Assembly: GCF_001673315.1 (NCBI RefSeq) | Contig: NZ_LZLQ01000124.1 | Coordinates: 186,001-250,000 of the forward strand | Length of the DNA stretch: 64,000 nucleotides | From: Mycobacterium asiaticum | GTDB lineage: Bacteria; Actinomycetota; Actinomycetes; Mycobacteriales; Mycobacteriaceae | Direction: 5' to 3' | Shown: positions 16,375-25,085 of the stretch, in pieces | Layout of the letters: every line of letters begins with the position of its first letter | Position numbering within the stretch: the first letter of the stretch is position 1 | Notes under the pieces: generated by a model | What the model saw: only the letters and a program-made list of their open reading frames with translations | What the model was told of the DNA's origin: nothing | Database searches by the model: none | Translations under genes and position numbers: made by a program

Positions 16375-17124
16375 GTGATTCAGGTGTCGTTGCTGGAGGG
16401 TCAGACCGCGGTGGTTACCGGCGCCGCGCAGGGTCTTGGATTTGCCATAGCGGAGCGATTCATCGCAGAGGGCGCCCGGGTGGTGCTCGGTGACGTGAAC
16501 CTCGAGGCAACCGAGGCGGCGGCCGAGAAGTTGGGTGGTGCCGAAGTCGCCGTCGCGGTGCGGTGCGACGTCACGCAATCCGACCAGGTGCAAAGCCTGA
16601 TCCAGACCGCCATCGACCGCTTCGGCGGTCTGGACATCATGGTCAACAACGCCGGCATCACCCGCGATGCGACCATGCGGAAGATGACCGAAGAGCAGTT
16701 CGATCAGGTCATCAACGTGCACCTGAAGGGGACCTGGAACGGCACCCGGTTGGCTGCGGCGGTCATGCGGGAGAACAAGCGTGGCGCCATCATCAACATG
16801 TCGTCCGTGTCGGGCAAGGTCGGGATGGTCGGCCAGACCAACTATTCGGCGGCCAAGGCGGGGATCGTGGGCATGACCAAGGCGGCCGCCAAGGAACTTG
16901 CCTACCTCGGGGTCCGGGTGAACGCAATCGCACCCGGATTGATTCGCTCCGCGATGACCGAGGCGATGCCGCAACGCATCTGGGATTCGAAGGTCGCCGA
17001 GGTGCCGATGGGTCGCGCAGGTGAACCCAGCGAGGTGGCGAGTGTCGCCTTGTTCCTGGCCTCGGACCTCTCGTCGTACATGACCGGAACGGTCATGGAA
17101 ATCACCGGCGGCCGGCACCTATGA
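16375..17124 (+). CDS. fabG2: 3-oxoacyl-(ACP/CoA) reductase, FabG2-like SDR
   Basis: A 249-residue short-chain dehydrogenase using NAD(P)H. It has the cofactor loop TGAAQGLG, the NNAG strand, catalytic Ser in MSSVSG, Tyr-x-x-x-Lys in YSAAK, and the C-terminal GGR. In M. tuberculosis fabG2 (Rv1350) also follows irtB, and the segments DVNLEATEAAAEKLGG and IRSAMTEAMPQRIWD look orthologous. Here it begins a beta-oxidation operon and is probably a 3-hydroxyacyl-CoA dehydrogenase. The start may be GTG 16375 or GTG 16384; an AGGGG lies just upstream. The stop overlaps the thiolase start (ATGA). Confidence 0.92.
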   Translation: MIQVSLLEGQTAVVTGAAQGLGFAIAERFIAEGARVVLGDVNLEATEAAAEKLGGAEVAVAVRCDVTQSDQVQSLIQTAIDRFGGLDIMVNNAGITRDATMRKMTEEQFDQVINVHLKGTWNGTRLAAAVMRENKRGAIINMSSVSGKVGMVGQTNYSAAKAGIVGMTKAAAKELAYLGVRVNAIAPGLIRSAMTEAMPQRIWDSKVAEVPMGRAGEPSEVASVALFLASDLSSYMTGTVMEITGGRHL

Positions 17125-18347
17125 GCAATGGCACTCGGCGAGAGGCCGTCATCTGCGAACCGGTCCGGACACCGATCGGCCGCTACGGCGGAATGTTCAA
17201 GTCGCTCAGTGCCGTTGACCTCGGCGTGGCCGCGCTGCGCGGCTTGCTCGACCGCACCGGCATCGCGCCGGACGCCGTGCAGGACGTGATCCTCGGACAC
17301 TGCTACCCCAGCAGCGAGGCTCCCGCGATCGGGCGCGTGGTCGCACTCGACGCGGGGCTACCTACCACCGTCCCGGGCATGCAAGTCGATCGGCGCTGCG
17401 GGTCCGGCCTGCAGGCGGCGATCCAGGCCTGCCTGCAGGTAAGCACCGGTAACGACGACTTCGTCGTTGCCGGTGGTTGCGAAAGCATGAGCAACGTGGC
17501 CTTCTATTCCACCGACATGCGTTGGGGTGGTGCGCGTTCCGGTGTGCACGTGCACGACGGGTTGGCGCGCGGGCGCACTACCGCGGGCGGTCGGCACTAC
17601 CCGGTGCCGGGTGGCATGCTCGAGACCGCGGAGAACTTGCGTCGGCAGTACGGCATCTCTCGGCAGGAGCAGGACGAGCTTGCGGTGCGGTCACACCAGC
17701 GGGCGGCGGCCGCCCAAAAGGATGGCACCCTCGGCGAGGAGATCATCCCGGTGCCGGTGGCCACCCGGCACGGCGAAGAGTTGGTGGACACCGACGAACA
17801 CCCACGCGCCGACACCACGATGGAATCCTTGGGCAGGCTCAAACCCGTTCTGGCCAAGGATGATCCGGATGCGACGGTCACCGCGGGCAATGCCAGTGGG
17901 CAGAACGACGCCGCGTCGATGTGTGTGGTAACCACCCCGGAGAAAGCAGCCGAATACGGGCTGACACCGTTGGTGCGCCTGGTTTCCTGGGGCCAGGCCG
18001 GTGTGGCGCCCCACCTCATGGGCATCGGCCCCGTGCCGGCCACCGAAGCCGCGCTGCACAAAGCTGATCTGCGACTTGCGGATATCGATCTCATCGAGCT
18101 CAACGAGGCCTTCGCCGCACAAGCGCTGGCGGTCATGCGGGAATGGAAATTCACTGCGACTGATCACGACCGCACCAATGTGCATGGCTCAGGAATCTCG
18201 CTGGGCCACCCGGTCGGGGCGACCGGCGGGCGGATGCTGGCCACCCTGGCACGCGAACTGAACCGCCGCCAGGGGCGCTACGGGCTGGAGACCATGTGCA
18301 TCGGCGGCGGCCAGGGTCTGGCCGCGATCTTCGAGCGGGTCACGTGA
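17121..18347 (+). CDS. acetyl-CoA C-acetyltransferase (thiolase)
   Basis: A 408-residue thiolase that cleaves 3-oxoacyl-CoA to acetyl-CoA and a shortened acyl-CoA. Cys93 in DRRCGSGLQAA is the acylated nucleophile, His363 lies in LGHPVGATGG, and the acid/base Cys393 lies in CIGGGQG; NEAFAAQ is present. It overlaps fabG2 upstream and the CoA-transferase downstream (GTGA), so the operon is tightly coupled. With the dehydrogenases and reductase around it, it completes a beta-oxidation round. Confidence 0.95.
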   Translation: MSNGTRREAVICEPVRTPIGRYGGMFKSLSAVDLGVAALRGLLDRTGIAPDAVQDVILGHCYPSSEAPAIGRVVALDAGLPTTVPGMQVDRRCGSGLQAAIQACLQVSTGNDDFVVAGGCESMSNVAFYSTDMRWGGARSGVHVHDGLARGRTTAGGRHYPVPGGMLETAENLRRQYGISRQEQDELAVRSHQRAAAAQKDGTLGEEIIPVPVATRHGEELVDTDEHPRADTTMESLGRLKPVLAKDDPDATVTAGNASGQNDAASMCVVTTPEKAAEYGLTPLVRLVSWGQAGVAPHLMGIGPVPATEAALHKADLRLADIDLIELNEAFAAQALAVMREWKFTATDHDRTNVHGSGISLGHPVGATGGRMLATLARELNRRQGRYGLETMCIGGGQGLAAIFERVT

Positions 18348-19552
18348 CGAGTCCCGCCTTGCCGCTGACCGGCATCCGTGTCGTCGAGGTGTCCAGCTTC
18401 GTCGCCGCACCCCTGTGCGGCATGACCCTGAGCCAGCTCGGTGCACAGGTGGTCCGCGTCGACCCGATCGGCGGGGGCGCCGATACGCAGCGCTGGCCGT
18501 TGGCCGCGGAGGGGACCTCGATTTATTGGACCGGGCTGAACAAGGGAAAGCGTTCGGTCACCGTCGACTTGCGTTCATCCGAGGGCCAGGAGCTGGTGGC
18601 GCGGCTGATCACCGAAGGTGACGGCATCGTGGTCACCAATGCCGCGGGCATGTCCTGGCTGAGTCCTGATGCACTGGCTACCAGGCGTTCCGATCTCATC
18701 CATGTCCAATTACTCGGGCGCAGTGACGGATCCACCGGGGTGGACTACACCGTGAATGCGGCCATTGGATACCCCCTCGTCACCGGGCCGGCCGAGCACG
18801 CCGGCCCGATCAACCATGTGTTGCCCGCCTGGGACGTCAGTTGCGGTCTGTACGCGGCACTGTCCGTGGTGGCCGCCATCCACCGCCGTGAGCAGTCCGG
18901 CGCGGGTGCGTGCATCAGCATCGCGCTCGAAGACGTAGCCCTGGCGACCGCGGGTAACCTCGGATTGCTCACCGAGCCGCAAGTGATCGGCACGCAACGC
19001 GAGCGTCTGGGCAACTCGATCTACGGGCAATACGGACAGGACTTCGTCAGCCGCGACGGGGCCAGATTCATGGTGGTTCTGTTGACCAGAAGGCACTTTC
19101 GTGACCTGGTCGAGGTGACCGGCACGGGTGCCGCCATGGCGGCGTTGGCCGAGGCGCTGGGGGTGGACTTCGGGTCGGAGGGCGATCGGTACCGGTACCG
19201 GGATGTGCTCTCCGGTCTGTTCGGCACCTGGTTCGCCGACCGCACCGGCGACGAGGTCACCGCGGCGCTCTCGGGCACCTCGGTGCTGTGGGAGCGTTAC
19301 CGCACCTTCGCCGAAGTTGCCGCCGGGCCGAAAGTGACTGCCAATCCGTTGTTCTCCCGACTGCACCAGCCTGGCGTCGGTGACTATCTCGCTCCGGCCA
19401 TGCCGGCCGTGCTCGACGGTGTCCACCCCGCCAGCGCCGCCGCGCCGGGATTGGGAGTAGACACCGCCGATGTGCTGGCGGAGTACCTGGGCTTGACCGA
19501 CGCTGACATCAGTCGGCTGGCGACGGCGGGGACGATAGGAGCAACCGGATGA
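18344..19552 (+). CDS. CaiB/BaiF family CoA-transferase
   Basis: A 402-residue class III CoA-transferase that moves CoA between carboxylic acids. The N-terminus has GIRVVEVSSFVAAPLCGM and LGAQVVRVDPIGGGADTQ, typical of the family. The catalytic Asp is likely that of LPAWDVSCGLYAAL. GTG at 18344 overlaps the thiolase stop and begins just before the conserved core; the alternative start at 18296 lies inside the thiolase. It probably activates the substrate acid of this operon without ATP. The stop overlaps the next gene (ATGA). Confidence 0.92.
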   Translation: MTSPALPLTGIRVVEVSSFVAAPLCGMTLSQLGAQVVRVDPIGGGADTQRWPLAAEGTSIYWTGLNKGKRSVTVDLRSSEGQELVARLITEGDGIVVTNAAGMSWLSPDALATRRSDLIHVQLLGRSDGSTGVDYTVNAAIGYPLVTGPAEHAGPINHVLPAWDVSCGLYAALSVVAAIHRREQSGAGACISIALEDVALATAGNLGLLTEPQVIGTQRERLGNSIYGQYGQDFVSRDGARFMVVLLTRRHFRDLVEVTGTGAAMAALAEALGVDFGSEGDRYRYRDVLSGLFGTWFADRTGDEVTAALSGTSVLWERYRTFAEVAAGPKVTANPLFSRLHQPGVGDYLAPAMPAVLDGVHPASAAAPGLGVDTADVLAEYLGLTDADISRLATAGTIGATG

Positions 19553-20742
19553 CCAAACTCGCCCAGACCCTCGGTCTCACCGAATTCCAGTCCGAGATCG
19601 TCGCGACGGTACGGCAATTCGTCGACAAGGAGATCATTCCGAACGCGCCGGAACTCGAACGCACCGACACCTACCCGCAGGCGATCGTTGACGGGTTGCG
19701 GGAAATGGGGCTGTTCGGGCTGATGATTCCGGAGGAGTACGGCGGGCTCGGCGAGTCACTGTTGACCTACGCGCTGTGTGTCGAGGAACTGGCGCGGGGC
19801 TGGATGAGCATTTCCGGAGTGCTCAACACCCACTTCATCGTCGCCTACATGTTGCGTCAGCACGGAACCGATGAGCAGAAGCAACGGTTCCTGCCGCGGA
19901 TGGTGACCGGTGAGACACGAGGCGCATTCTCGATGTCCGAGCCGGAATTGGGCTCTGACGTTGCGGCCATTCGTACCCGGGCGGCCCGCAATGACGACGG
20001 CACCTACACCATCGACGGACAGAAGATGTGGCTGACCAACGGCGGCAGTTCCACGCTGGTAGCCGTGCTGGTGCGCACCGACGAGGGTGCGGACAAGCCG
20101 CATCGCAACCTGACGGCGTTTCTGGTCGAGAAGCCGACCGGCTTCGGCGAAGTGGTGCCCGGCCTGATCATCCCCCGCAAGATAGACAAGCTGGGCTACA
20201 AGGGCATCGACACCACCGAACTCATCTTCGACGGCTATGGGGCCAGCGCCGATGACATTCTCGGGGGTCGGCCCGGGCAGGGCTTCTTTCAGATGATGGA
20301 CGGCATCGAAGTCGGCCGGGTGAATGTTTCCGCGCGTGCCTGCGGGATCGGCATCCGCGCCTTCGAACTCGCCGTCAAGTATGCCCAGCAACGGCAAACG
20401 TTCGGTAAGCCGATCGCCGAGCATCAGGCCGTTGCCTTTCAGCTCGCCGAGATGGCGACCAAAGTCGAAGCGGCACATCTGATGATGGTCAATGCCGCCC
20501 GACTCAAGGACTCTGGTGAGCGCAACGATGTCGCCGCGGGGATGGCGAAATACCTCGCCAGCGAATTCTGCTCCGAGGTCACTCAGCAGAGCTTTCGGAT
20601 CCACGGCGGCTACGGCTACTCCAAGGAGTATGAGATCGAGCGGCTGATGCGCGACGCGCCCTTCCTGCTGATCGGCGAGGGAACCAGCGAGATCCAGAAG
20701 TCCATCATCAGCAAGCGGTTGCTCGACGAGTACCGGGTGTGA
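19549..20742 (+). CDS. acyl-CoA dehydrogenase
   Basis: A 397-residue acyl-CoA dehydrogenase with FSMSEPELGSDVAAIRT, MWLTNGGSSTL and catalytic Glu377 in IGEGTSEIQKSI. RIHGGYGYSKEYEIERLMRDA is the FAD-binding end. It differs from the divergent 386-residue dehydrogenase (15110-16270), so the locus has two with probably different chain or branch preference. It is fourth in a coupled operon and is followed by the GntR gene after 4 bp. Confidence 0.94.
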   Translation: MTKLAQTLGLTEFQSEIVATVRQFVDKEIIPNAPELERTDTYPQAIVDGLREMGLFGLMIPEEYGGLGESLLTYALCVEELARGWMSISGVLNTHFIVAYMLRQHGTDEQKQRFLPRMVTGETRGAFSMSEPELGSDVAAIRTRAARNDDGTYTIDGQKMWLTNGGSSTLVAVLVRTDEGADKPHRNLTAFLVEKPTGFGEVVPGLIIPRKIDKLGYKGIDTTELIFDGYGASADDILGGRPGQGFFQMMDGIEVGRVNVSARACGIGIRAFELAVKYAQQRQTFGKPIAEHQAVAFQLAEMATKVEAAHLMMVNAARLKDSGERNDVAAGMAKYLASEFCSEVTQQSFRIHGGYGYSKEYEIERLMRDAPFLLIGEGTSEIQKSIISKRLLDEYRV

Positions 20743-20746
20743 GGTC

Positions 20747-21439
20747 ATGACCGTTCCGGATTTCAGTGCGCGACCACAACTTTCCGAGGACGTCGCAAGC
20801 TTTGTCCGAAAGCGAATCTTCGAGGGCAGCTACGCCGCCGGGCAATACATTCGCCTCGACCAACTAGCCGCCGAGTTGGGGATCAGCGTCACGCCGGTGC
20901 GCGAGGCCCTGTTTGCATTGCGCGCTGAAGGTCTTGTCGCCCAGCAGCCGCGCCGGGGTTTCGTGGTACTGCCGTTGACCCAGCGCGACCTCGCCGACGT
21001 CGCCAACGTGCAGGCCCACGTCGGCGGCGAACTCGCGGCCCGGGCCGCGCTGCACATCACCGACGAACAACTGGGGCACCTGCAGGACCTGCAGAGCCAA
21101 CTCGAGGCTGCCTACGCCGCCGCCGACGACGACCGCACGATACGGCTCAACCACGAGTTTCACCGAGCCATCAATATCGCTGCGGCGTCCCCGAAGTTGG
21201 CACAACTGATGTCCCAGATCACCCGCTACGCACCGGAATCGGTGTTCCCGATGATCGAGCATTGGCCGGACCAGGCCGTCAAGGACCACCGGCGGGTGCT
21301 GGCGGCGCTGGCTCGGCATGACGAGCAGCAAGCGCGCGCCGCCATGTCGGAACACCTTGCCGCCAGCGCGGTCCCGCTGATCGACCACCTCGTCGAGCGT
21401 GGCGTGGTGGACGTGACGCCGTCGGTGCCGCGGGGCTAG
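20747..21439 (+). CDS. GntR family (FadR/FCD) transcriptional regulator
   Basis: A 230-residue regulator. The winged helix is near residues 15-75 (LDQLAAELGISVTPVREALFALRAEGLV), followed by an all-helical FCD ligand domain with the metal/ligand residues in HEFHRAINIAA and KDHRRVLAALARHD. FCD regulators usually bind acyl-CoA or organic acids and repress a neighbouring catabolic operon. It is the last gene of the fabG2 operon, so it is a good candidate to bind the palindrome at 16308-16330 and control itself and its neighbours. Confidence 0.92.
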   Translation: MTVPDFSARPQLSEDVASFVRKRIFEGSYAAGQYIRLDQLAAELGISVTPVREALFALRAEGLVAQQPRRGFVVLPLTQRDLADVANVQAHVGGELAARAALHITDEQLGHLQDLQSQLEAAYAAADDDRTIRLNHEFHRAINIAAASPKLAQLMSQITRYAPESVFPMIEHWPDQAVKDHRRVLAALARHDEQQARAAMSEHLAASAVPLIDHLVERGVVDVTPSVPRG

Positions 21440-21516
21440 GAGCCACTGCGCCAACTTTCGCACCGAAGGCGTCGAGACTGACGCTACGCACAGTGTCTGC
21501 GGCGTTTCGTGTGCAT

Positions 21517-21561
21517 AGGTTCAATGTCGGTTTCAAGGTCGGTTTCAAGTCGGGTTCAATG
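21517..21561 (+). repeat. 12-bp-period tandem repeat upstream of a secreted protein gene
   Basis: GTCGGTTTCAAG occurs at 21526-21537 and exactly again at 21538-21549. A third diverged unit TCGGGTTCAATG follows at 21550-21561, and GGTTCAATG also precedes the array. It lies about 100 bp before the start of the secreted protein gene, in a 220-bp gap that otherwise shows nothing clear. It may be a regulatory array or replication slippage. Confidence 0.7.
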
Positions 21562-21659
21562 TCGCGGCCGGATGAAACGTTGAACTCGGGACTGTTGCCC
21601 CGGCTGGTCGCGGCTTACGCTGCCTGTAACCGCCGGCAAACATGTCAGGAAGAGAACAG

Positions 21660-22022
21660 ATGCCCCCAACGATTCGCGTCGTCGCCGGATTCCTGGCCTG
21701 CGTTGTGGTGGTCGCTATCGCCCCGCCGGCCACCGCCGAACCGTTGGACCCCATTCCCGGCAACGGTGTCTTCGTCGTGGGGCCCGACATCGCGCCCGGT
21801 CTCTACCGCACGGCCGGGTCCGCCTCGACCTTCGGGGTCTGGATCAACAACGTGCCGACCCAGGACTCGATGTGCGCATGGTTCACCTACAGCACGCCCG
21901 ATGCGAACAAAGAGCATGTGCTGCAGACGAATATCTCCGTCGGCCCGATGTTCGCCAATATCAACACGACGGTTAAAGCCTTCGAGTCGCAGAACTGCCA
22001 GCCCTGGACGCGCGTCCCCTAG
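21660..22022 (+). CDS. small secreted protein with signal peptide, unknown function
   Basis: A 120-residue protein. It starts with a Sec signal peptide (FLACVVVVAIAPPATA, then EPLDP) with an Ala-x-Ala cleavage site at about residue 28. The mature part has two cysteines that could form a disulfide and the mycobacterial secreted-protein pattern PGLYRTAG, WxxNNVPTQDSMCAWFTY. The ATG at 21660 has the ribosome binding site AGGAAGAG. It is convergent with the ligase operon, and the two stops overlap in CTAG (22019-22022). No function can be assigned. Confidence 0.85.
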   Translation: MPPTIRVVAGFLACVVVVAIAPPATAEPLDPIPGNGVFVVGPDIAPGLYRTAGSASTFGVWINNVPTQDSMCAWFTYSTPDANKEHVLQTNISVGPMFANINTTVKAFESQNCQPWTRVP

Positions 22023-23545
22023 GGGTCCGCATCGATCAGCATCTCCCGCAGTCGCCGGATGTCCACCTTGCCGGTAGCGCCGCGCGGAACGTCGTCGTCG
22101 GATTCGAACAACAGCCACATCGTCGGCACCTTGAATGCGCTCAGCAATTGCCTTGCCGCATCTAATAACTGGTTGACTGACAGCCCGCGGCCCACCACCG
22201 CCGCACCCACCCGCTGACCCGCGCTGCCCATCACGTTCGTGACGAAAGCGCTGGCGACACCGTCGATGCTGCGTAGCGCGCTCGCCACCTCGCTCGGGTA
22301 AACCGTGGCGCCGCTGACTTTGAACATGTCGTCGGCGCGTCCGTGATAGAACAGGAATCCTTCGCTGGTGAGCCGGCCGAGGTCGCCGGTGGGGTAGTAC
22401 CCGTCGACGGTGAACAATTCGTCCCGGCTGCGGCGGCAGATCCCGCGCAGCATGTGCGGCCCCCGGAGTTGGACCATACCGACGGTATCCGGCGCGAGCG
22501 GCTCACCGGTATCCGGATCGGTGATGCGAACCTCCATGCCGGGGAACGGCTTTCCGCAACTGCCCCACGCCGACGCCGGCAGGTCGGTGTCGGCTGCATA
22601 GCCGCTGTAGGGTCCGAAAGCTTCCGTCATGCCGAACAACGTCGCCCGCGCCCCCGGCTGGGCACGCCGGTGGGCGGGCAGCAGCGCCTCCAGACTGCCG
22701 GGACGCAGCGCGGACAGGTCGGTTCGCGCTCGGTCCGGATGCCGGGCCAGCGCTTCGGCTTGCTCTGGCCAGCCGCGGAACAAAGTGACCCGCGCGTGTT
22801 GCAACAGTCGCAGCGTGGTGTCGGGCTGCGGTCGTTCCTCGGTCACCAACGTGGCGCCGGCTATCAATGCCGAGAGAATGCCGCTGCCGAATCCGCCCAC
22901 CCAGAAGAACGGCATCGGTAGATACAGCCGGGTGTCGGATGTGATGCAGCGCGCCGGCAAGCCCGATCGCACCGCTCCCAAGGCGCTGCCGTGCGAGTGC
23001 ACGACGCCCTTGGGTGGGCCGCTGCTGCCGGAGGTGAACATGATGACGAACGGGTCCGCGGCCGTGACTGTCCCGGCCAGCGCGTCGACGACTCCGCGAG
23101 CGCGGCCGCCGGCGGCCTGTGCGAGTCCACTATCTGGCCAAAACTGTTGCAGTGCAGGAAGGTCGGTTCGCTGCAGAGACCGGACGGCATCGAGGTACCG
23201 ATGACCCCGGAACTCCTCGACACTCACCAGGAACTGCACCGAGGCCATGCGCAGTTGCGCGACCAGTTCGGCGGGCTGCAACAGGGTGCTCAATGGAACA
23301 AGCACGGCGCCGATGCGGGTCACCGCCATGGCAATCTGCACCCAGCGGGTGCCGTTGGGCATGATCAATCCCACCCGGGTGCCCTTGCGTACCCCGGCTT
23401 CGATCAGCACCGCGGCCAACGCCGTTGTGGATGTGTCGAGTTCGGTATAGCTGACGCTCGATGAGGGGTCGACGGCCATGGGTTTGGCGCCATGCCGAAC
23501 GGCGTGCGAACGCAGCAGATCATCAATGGTGTGAATGTCAGTCAC
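22019..23545 (-). CDS. AMP-dependent acyl-CoA ligase, third of three
   Basis: A 508-residue adenylate-forming enzyme that makes acyl-CoA from acid, ATP and CoA. It shows the P-loop FTSGSSGPPKGVVHSH, the A5 motif LFGMTEAFGPY, YYPTGDLGRL, and the catalytic lysine in RGATGKVDIRRL. Its start overlaps the end of the second ligase by 8 bp, so the genes are translationally coupled. It is the last gene of a six-gene minus operon of three hydratases and three ligases. The substrate is unknown; the differing A4/A5 regions of the three ligases suggest different substrates. Confidence 0.92.
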   Translation of the reverse strand: MTDIHTIDDLLRSHAVRHGAKPMAVDPSSSVSYTELDTSTTALAAVLIEAGVRKGTRVGLIMPNGTRWVQIAMAVTRIGAVLVPLSTLLQPAELVAQLRMASVQFLVSVEEFRGHRYLDAVRSLQRTDLPALQQFWPDSGLAQAAGGRARGVVDALAGTVTAADPFVIMFTSGSSGPPKGVVHSHGSALGAVRSGLPARCITSDTRLYLPMPFFWVGGFGSGILSALIAGATLVTEERPQPDTTLRLLQHARVTLFRGWPEQAEALARHPDRARTDLSALRPGSLEALLPAHRRAQPGARATLFGMTEAFGPYSGYAADTDLPASAWGSCGKPFPGMEVRITDPDTGEPLAPDTVGMVQLRGPHMLRGICRRSRDELFTVDGYYPTGDLGRLTSEGFLFYHGRADDMFKVSGATVYPSEVASALRSIDGVASAFVTNVMGSAGQRVGAAVVGRGLSVNQLLDAARQLLSAFKVPTMWLLFESDDDVPRGATGKVDIRRLREMLIDADP

Positions 23546-25085
23546 GGAACAGCTTTTTCAATTGTTCGGTGTCAACCTTGCCGCTGGCAAGCAATGGCAC
23601 ACCGGCGCGGGGGAGGACGGCGAAGCGTCGCGGGATTTTGTAAGCCGACAACGTGGTTTTCAGGCGGTCGCGCAGGGCCGACTCGTCGAAGTCAGCACCG
23701 TCTGGCGCGACGATTACCGCGGCCACCACTTGCCCACGCCGGGCGTCCGGTAGCCCGAAGACGTGCGCCGTGACACCTAGTGTGGCCATGGCTTGCTCTA
23801 CCTCGGCGGCAGAAACATTGGCTCCACCGGTTTTGATCATCCCGGACAACCGGCCCATGAAATACATGAAACCGTCTGCGTCGGCACGTACCAGGTCGCC
23901 GGTGTGGAACCAGCCGTCGGGATCGAAACATTGCTCCCGGCTGCGCTTGTGATACCCCTGCATGACATACGGCCCGCGGATACACAGTTCACCCACGAAG
24001 CCGGGGTCAACCGGTGTTCCGGTCTCCGCGTCGACGATCAATGTTTGAAATCCGGGTGCCGGCTTACCGTATGAGCCGCGCCGGTGTTCGGGTTGGTCTG
24101 ATTCGTCCGCACTGATCAGCAGTACGCCGCCGGCCTCGGTCATCCCCAGCATGTTGTGCCGCAGTTCCGGGTCGGCTGGTCGGGTTTCGGGTGCCATGAT
24201 CGGGTACAGGTTGCCACGTCGTAGTGACGACAGGTCCCGCCGAGGATAGCTCGGATGCTCGGCCAAGTGTGTCACACCGGCTGTGAATCCATTGGTGACC
24301 GTGGGCTTTTCGGCCTCGATCAGATCTAACACCGCACCGGCGTCGGTGGCGTTGGAGCACACCAGGGTCGCCCCGGAGACCAACGTTGCCAGCAGCGCGA
24401 ACGCTAATCCGCCGATCCAGAAGAAAGGCGAGTTGCAGAACAGTCTGTCCTGGGCGTTCAGACCGCGAATCACGTTGAGGTTGCGCTGGTGTGCAAGCAG
24501 TGCTGCCTGGGTGTGCACCACACCCTTAGGGGCGCTGGTCGAGCCCGAAGTGTACACGATGGCCAACACGTCAGACCCATCGACGTCATCTTCCATCGCG
24601 CGCAACAACTCGGGTGAAGCGCTGGGTCCGGGCCGTGACCCGATGATGACGCGACGCAATTGCGGTGCGGTGGGACAGAACAGCTCATCGGCGCCGTCGA
24701 TCTCGCCGAGTAGTTCGGTCAACTTCTGCACATAGTTGTGCGATCGAAAGGTACCGGCGCTCAACAATACGGCCGTATCGCTGTGTACCAGTTGCCGCCC
24801 CAGCTCGCCGGTGGTGGCGAAGGTGGAGAACGGCACCACCACCGCGCCGATGCGCGCGGCCGCCAGCATGCCGACGACGAATTCAGGGCCATTTGGATAC
24901 AGCAGGCCCACGTGGGTGCCCTTGCCGGACCGCAGCGCGATCAGCCGGCGGGCGAGTTCGGCTGAGCGCCGTTCCGCTTCGGCGTAGCTGATCCGCTGAC
25001 CGTCACACACCAGCAGGGGGTGATCGACCCGCGACTTAGCCTGCTGCCGAAGGACCCCGGCGATCGTGTCGGGCTCACCGGGCAT
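23538..25085 (-). CDS. AMP-dependent acyl-CoA ligase, second of three
   Basis: A 515-residue ligase with YTSGSTSAPKGVVHTQ, the A5 motif MLGMTEAGGV, WFHTGDLVRAD and lysine in LLASGKVDTEQL. The ATG at 25085 lies 11 bp inside the upstream ligase gene; the longer reading to 25289 lies wholly within that gene and is rejected. All catalytic motifs are intact, so this is not a decaying copy of its neighbours. Confidence 0.92.
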   Translation of the reverse strand: MPGEPDTIAGVLRQQAKSRVDHPLLVCDGQRISYAEAERRSAELARRLIALRSGKGTHVGLLYPNGPEFVVGMLAAARIGAVVVPFSTFATTGELGRQLVHSDTAVLLSAGTFRSHNYVQKLTELLGEIDGADELFCPTAPQLRRVIIGSRPGPSASPELLRAMEDDVDGSDVLAIVYTSGSTSAPKGVVHTQAALLAHQRNLNVIRGLNAQDRLFCNSPFFWIGGLAFALLATLVSGATLVCSNATDAGAVLDLIEAEKPTVTNGFTAGVTHLAEHPSYPRRDLSSLRRGNLYPIMAPETRPADPELRHNMLGMTEAGGVLLISADESDQPEHRRGSYGKPAPGFQTLIVDAETGTPVDPGFVGELCIRGPYVMQGYHKRSREQCFDPDGWFHTGDLVRADADGFMYFMGRLSGMIKTGGANVSAAEVEQAMATLGVTAHVFGLPDARRGQVVAAVIVAPDGADFDESALRDRLKTTLSAYKIPRRFAVLPRAGVPLLASGKVDTEQLKKLFRD

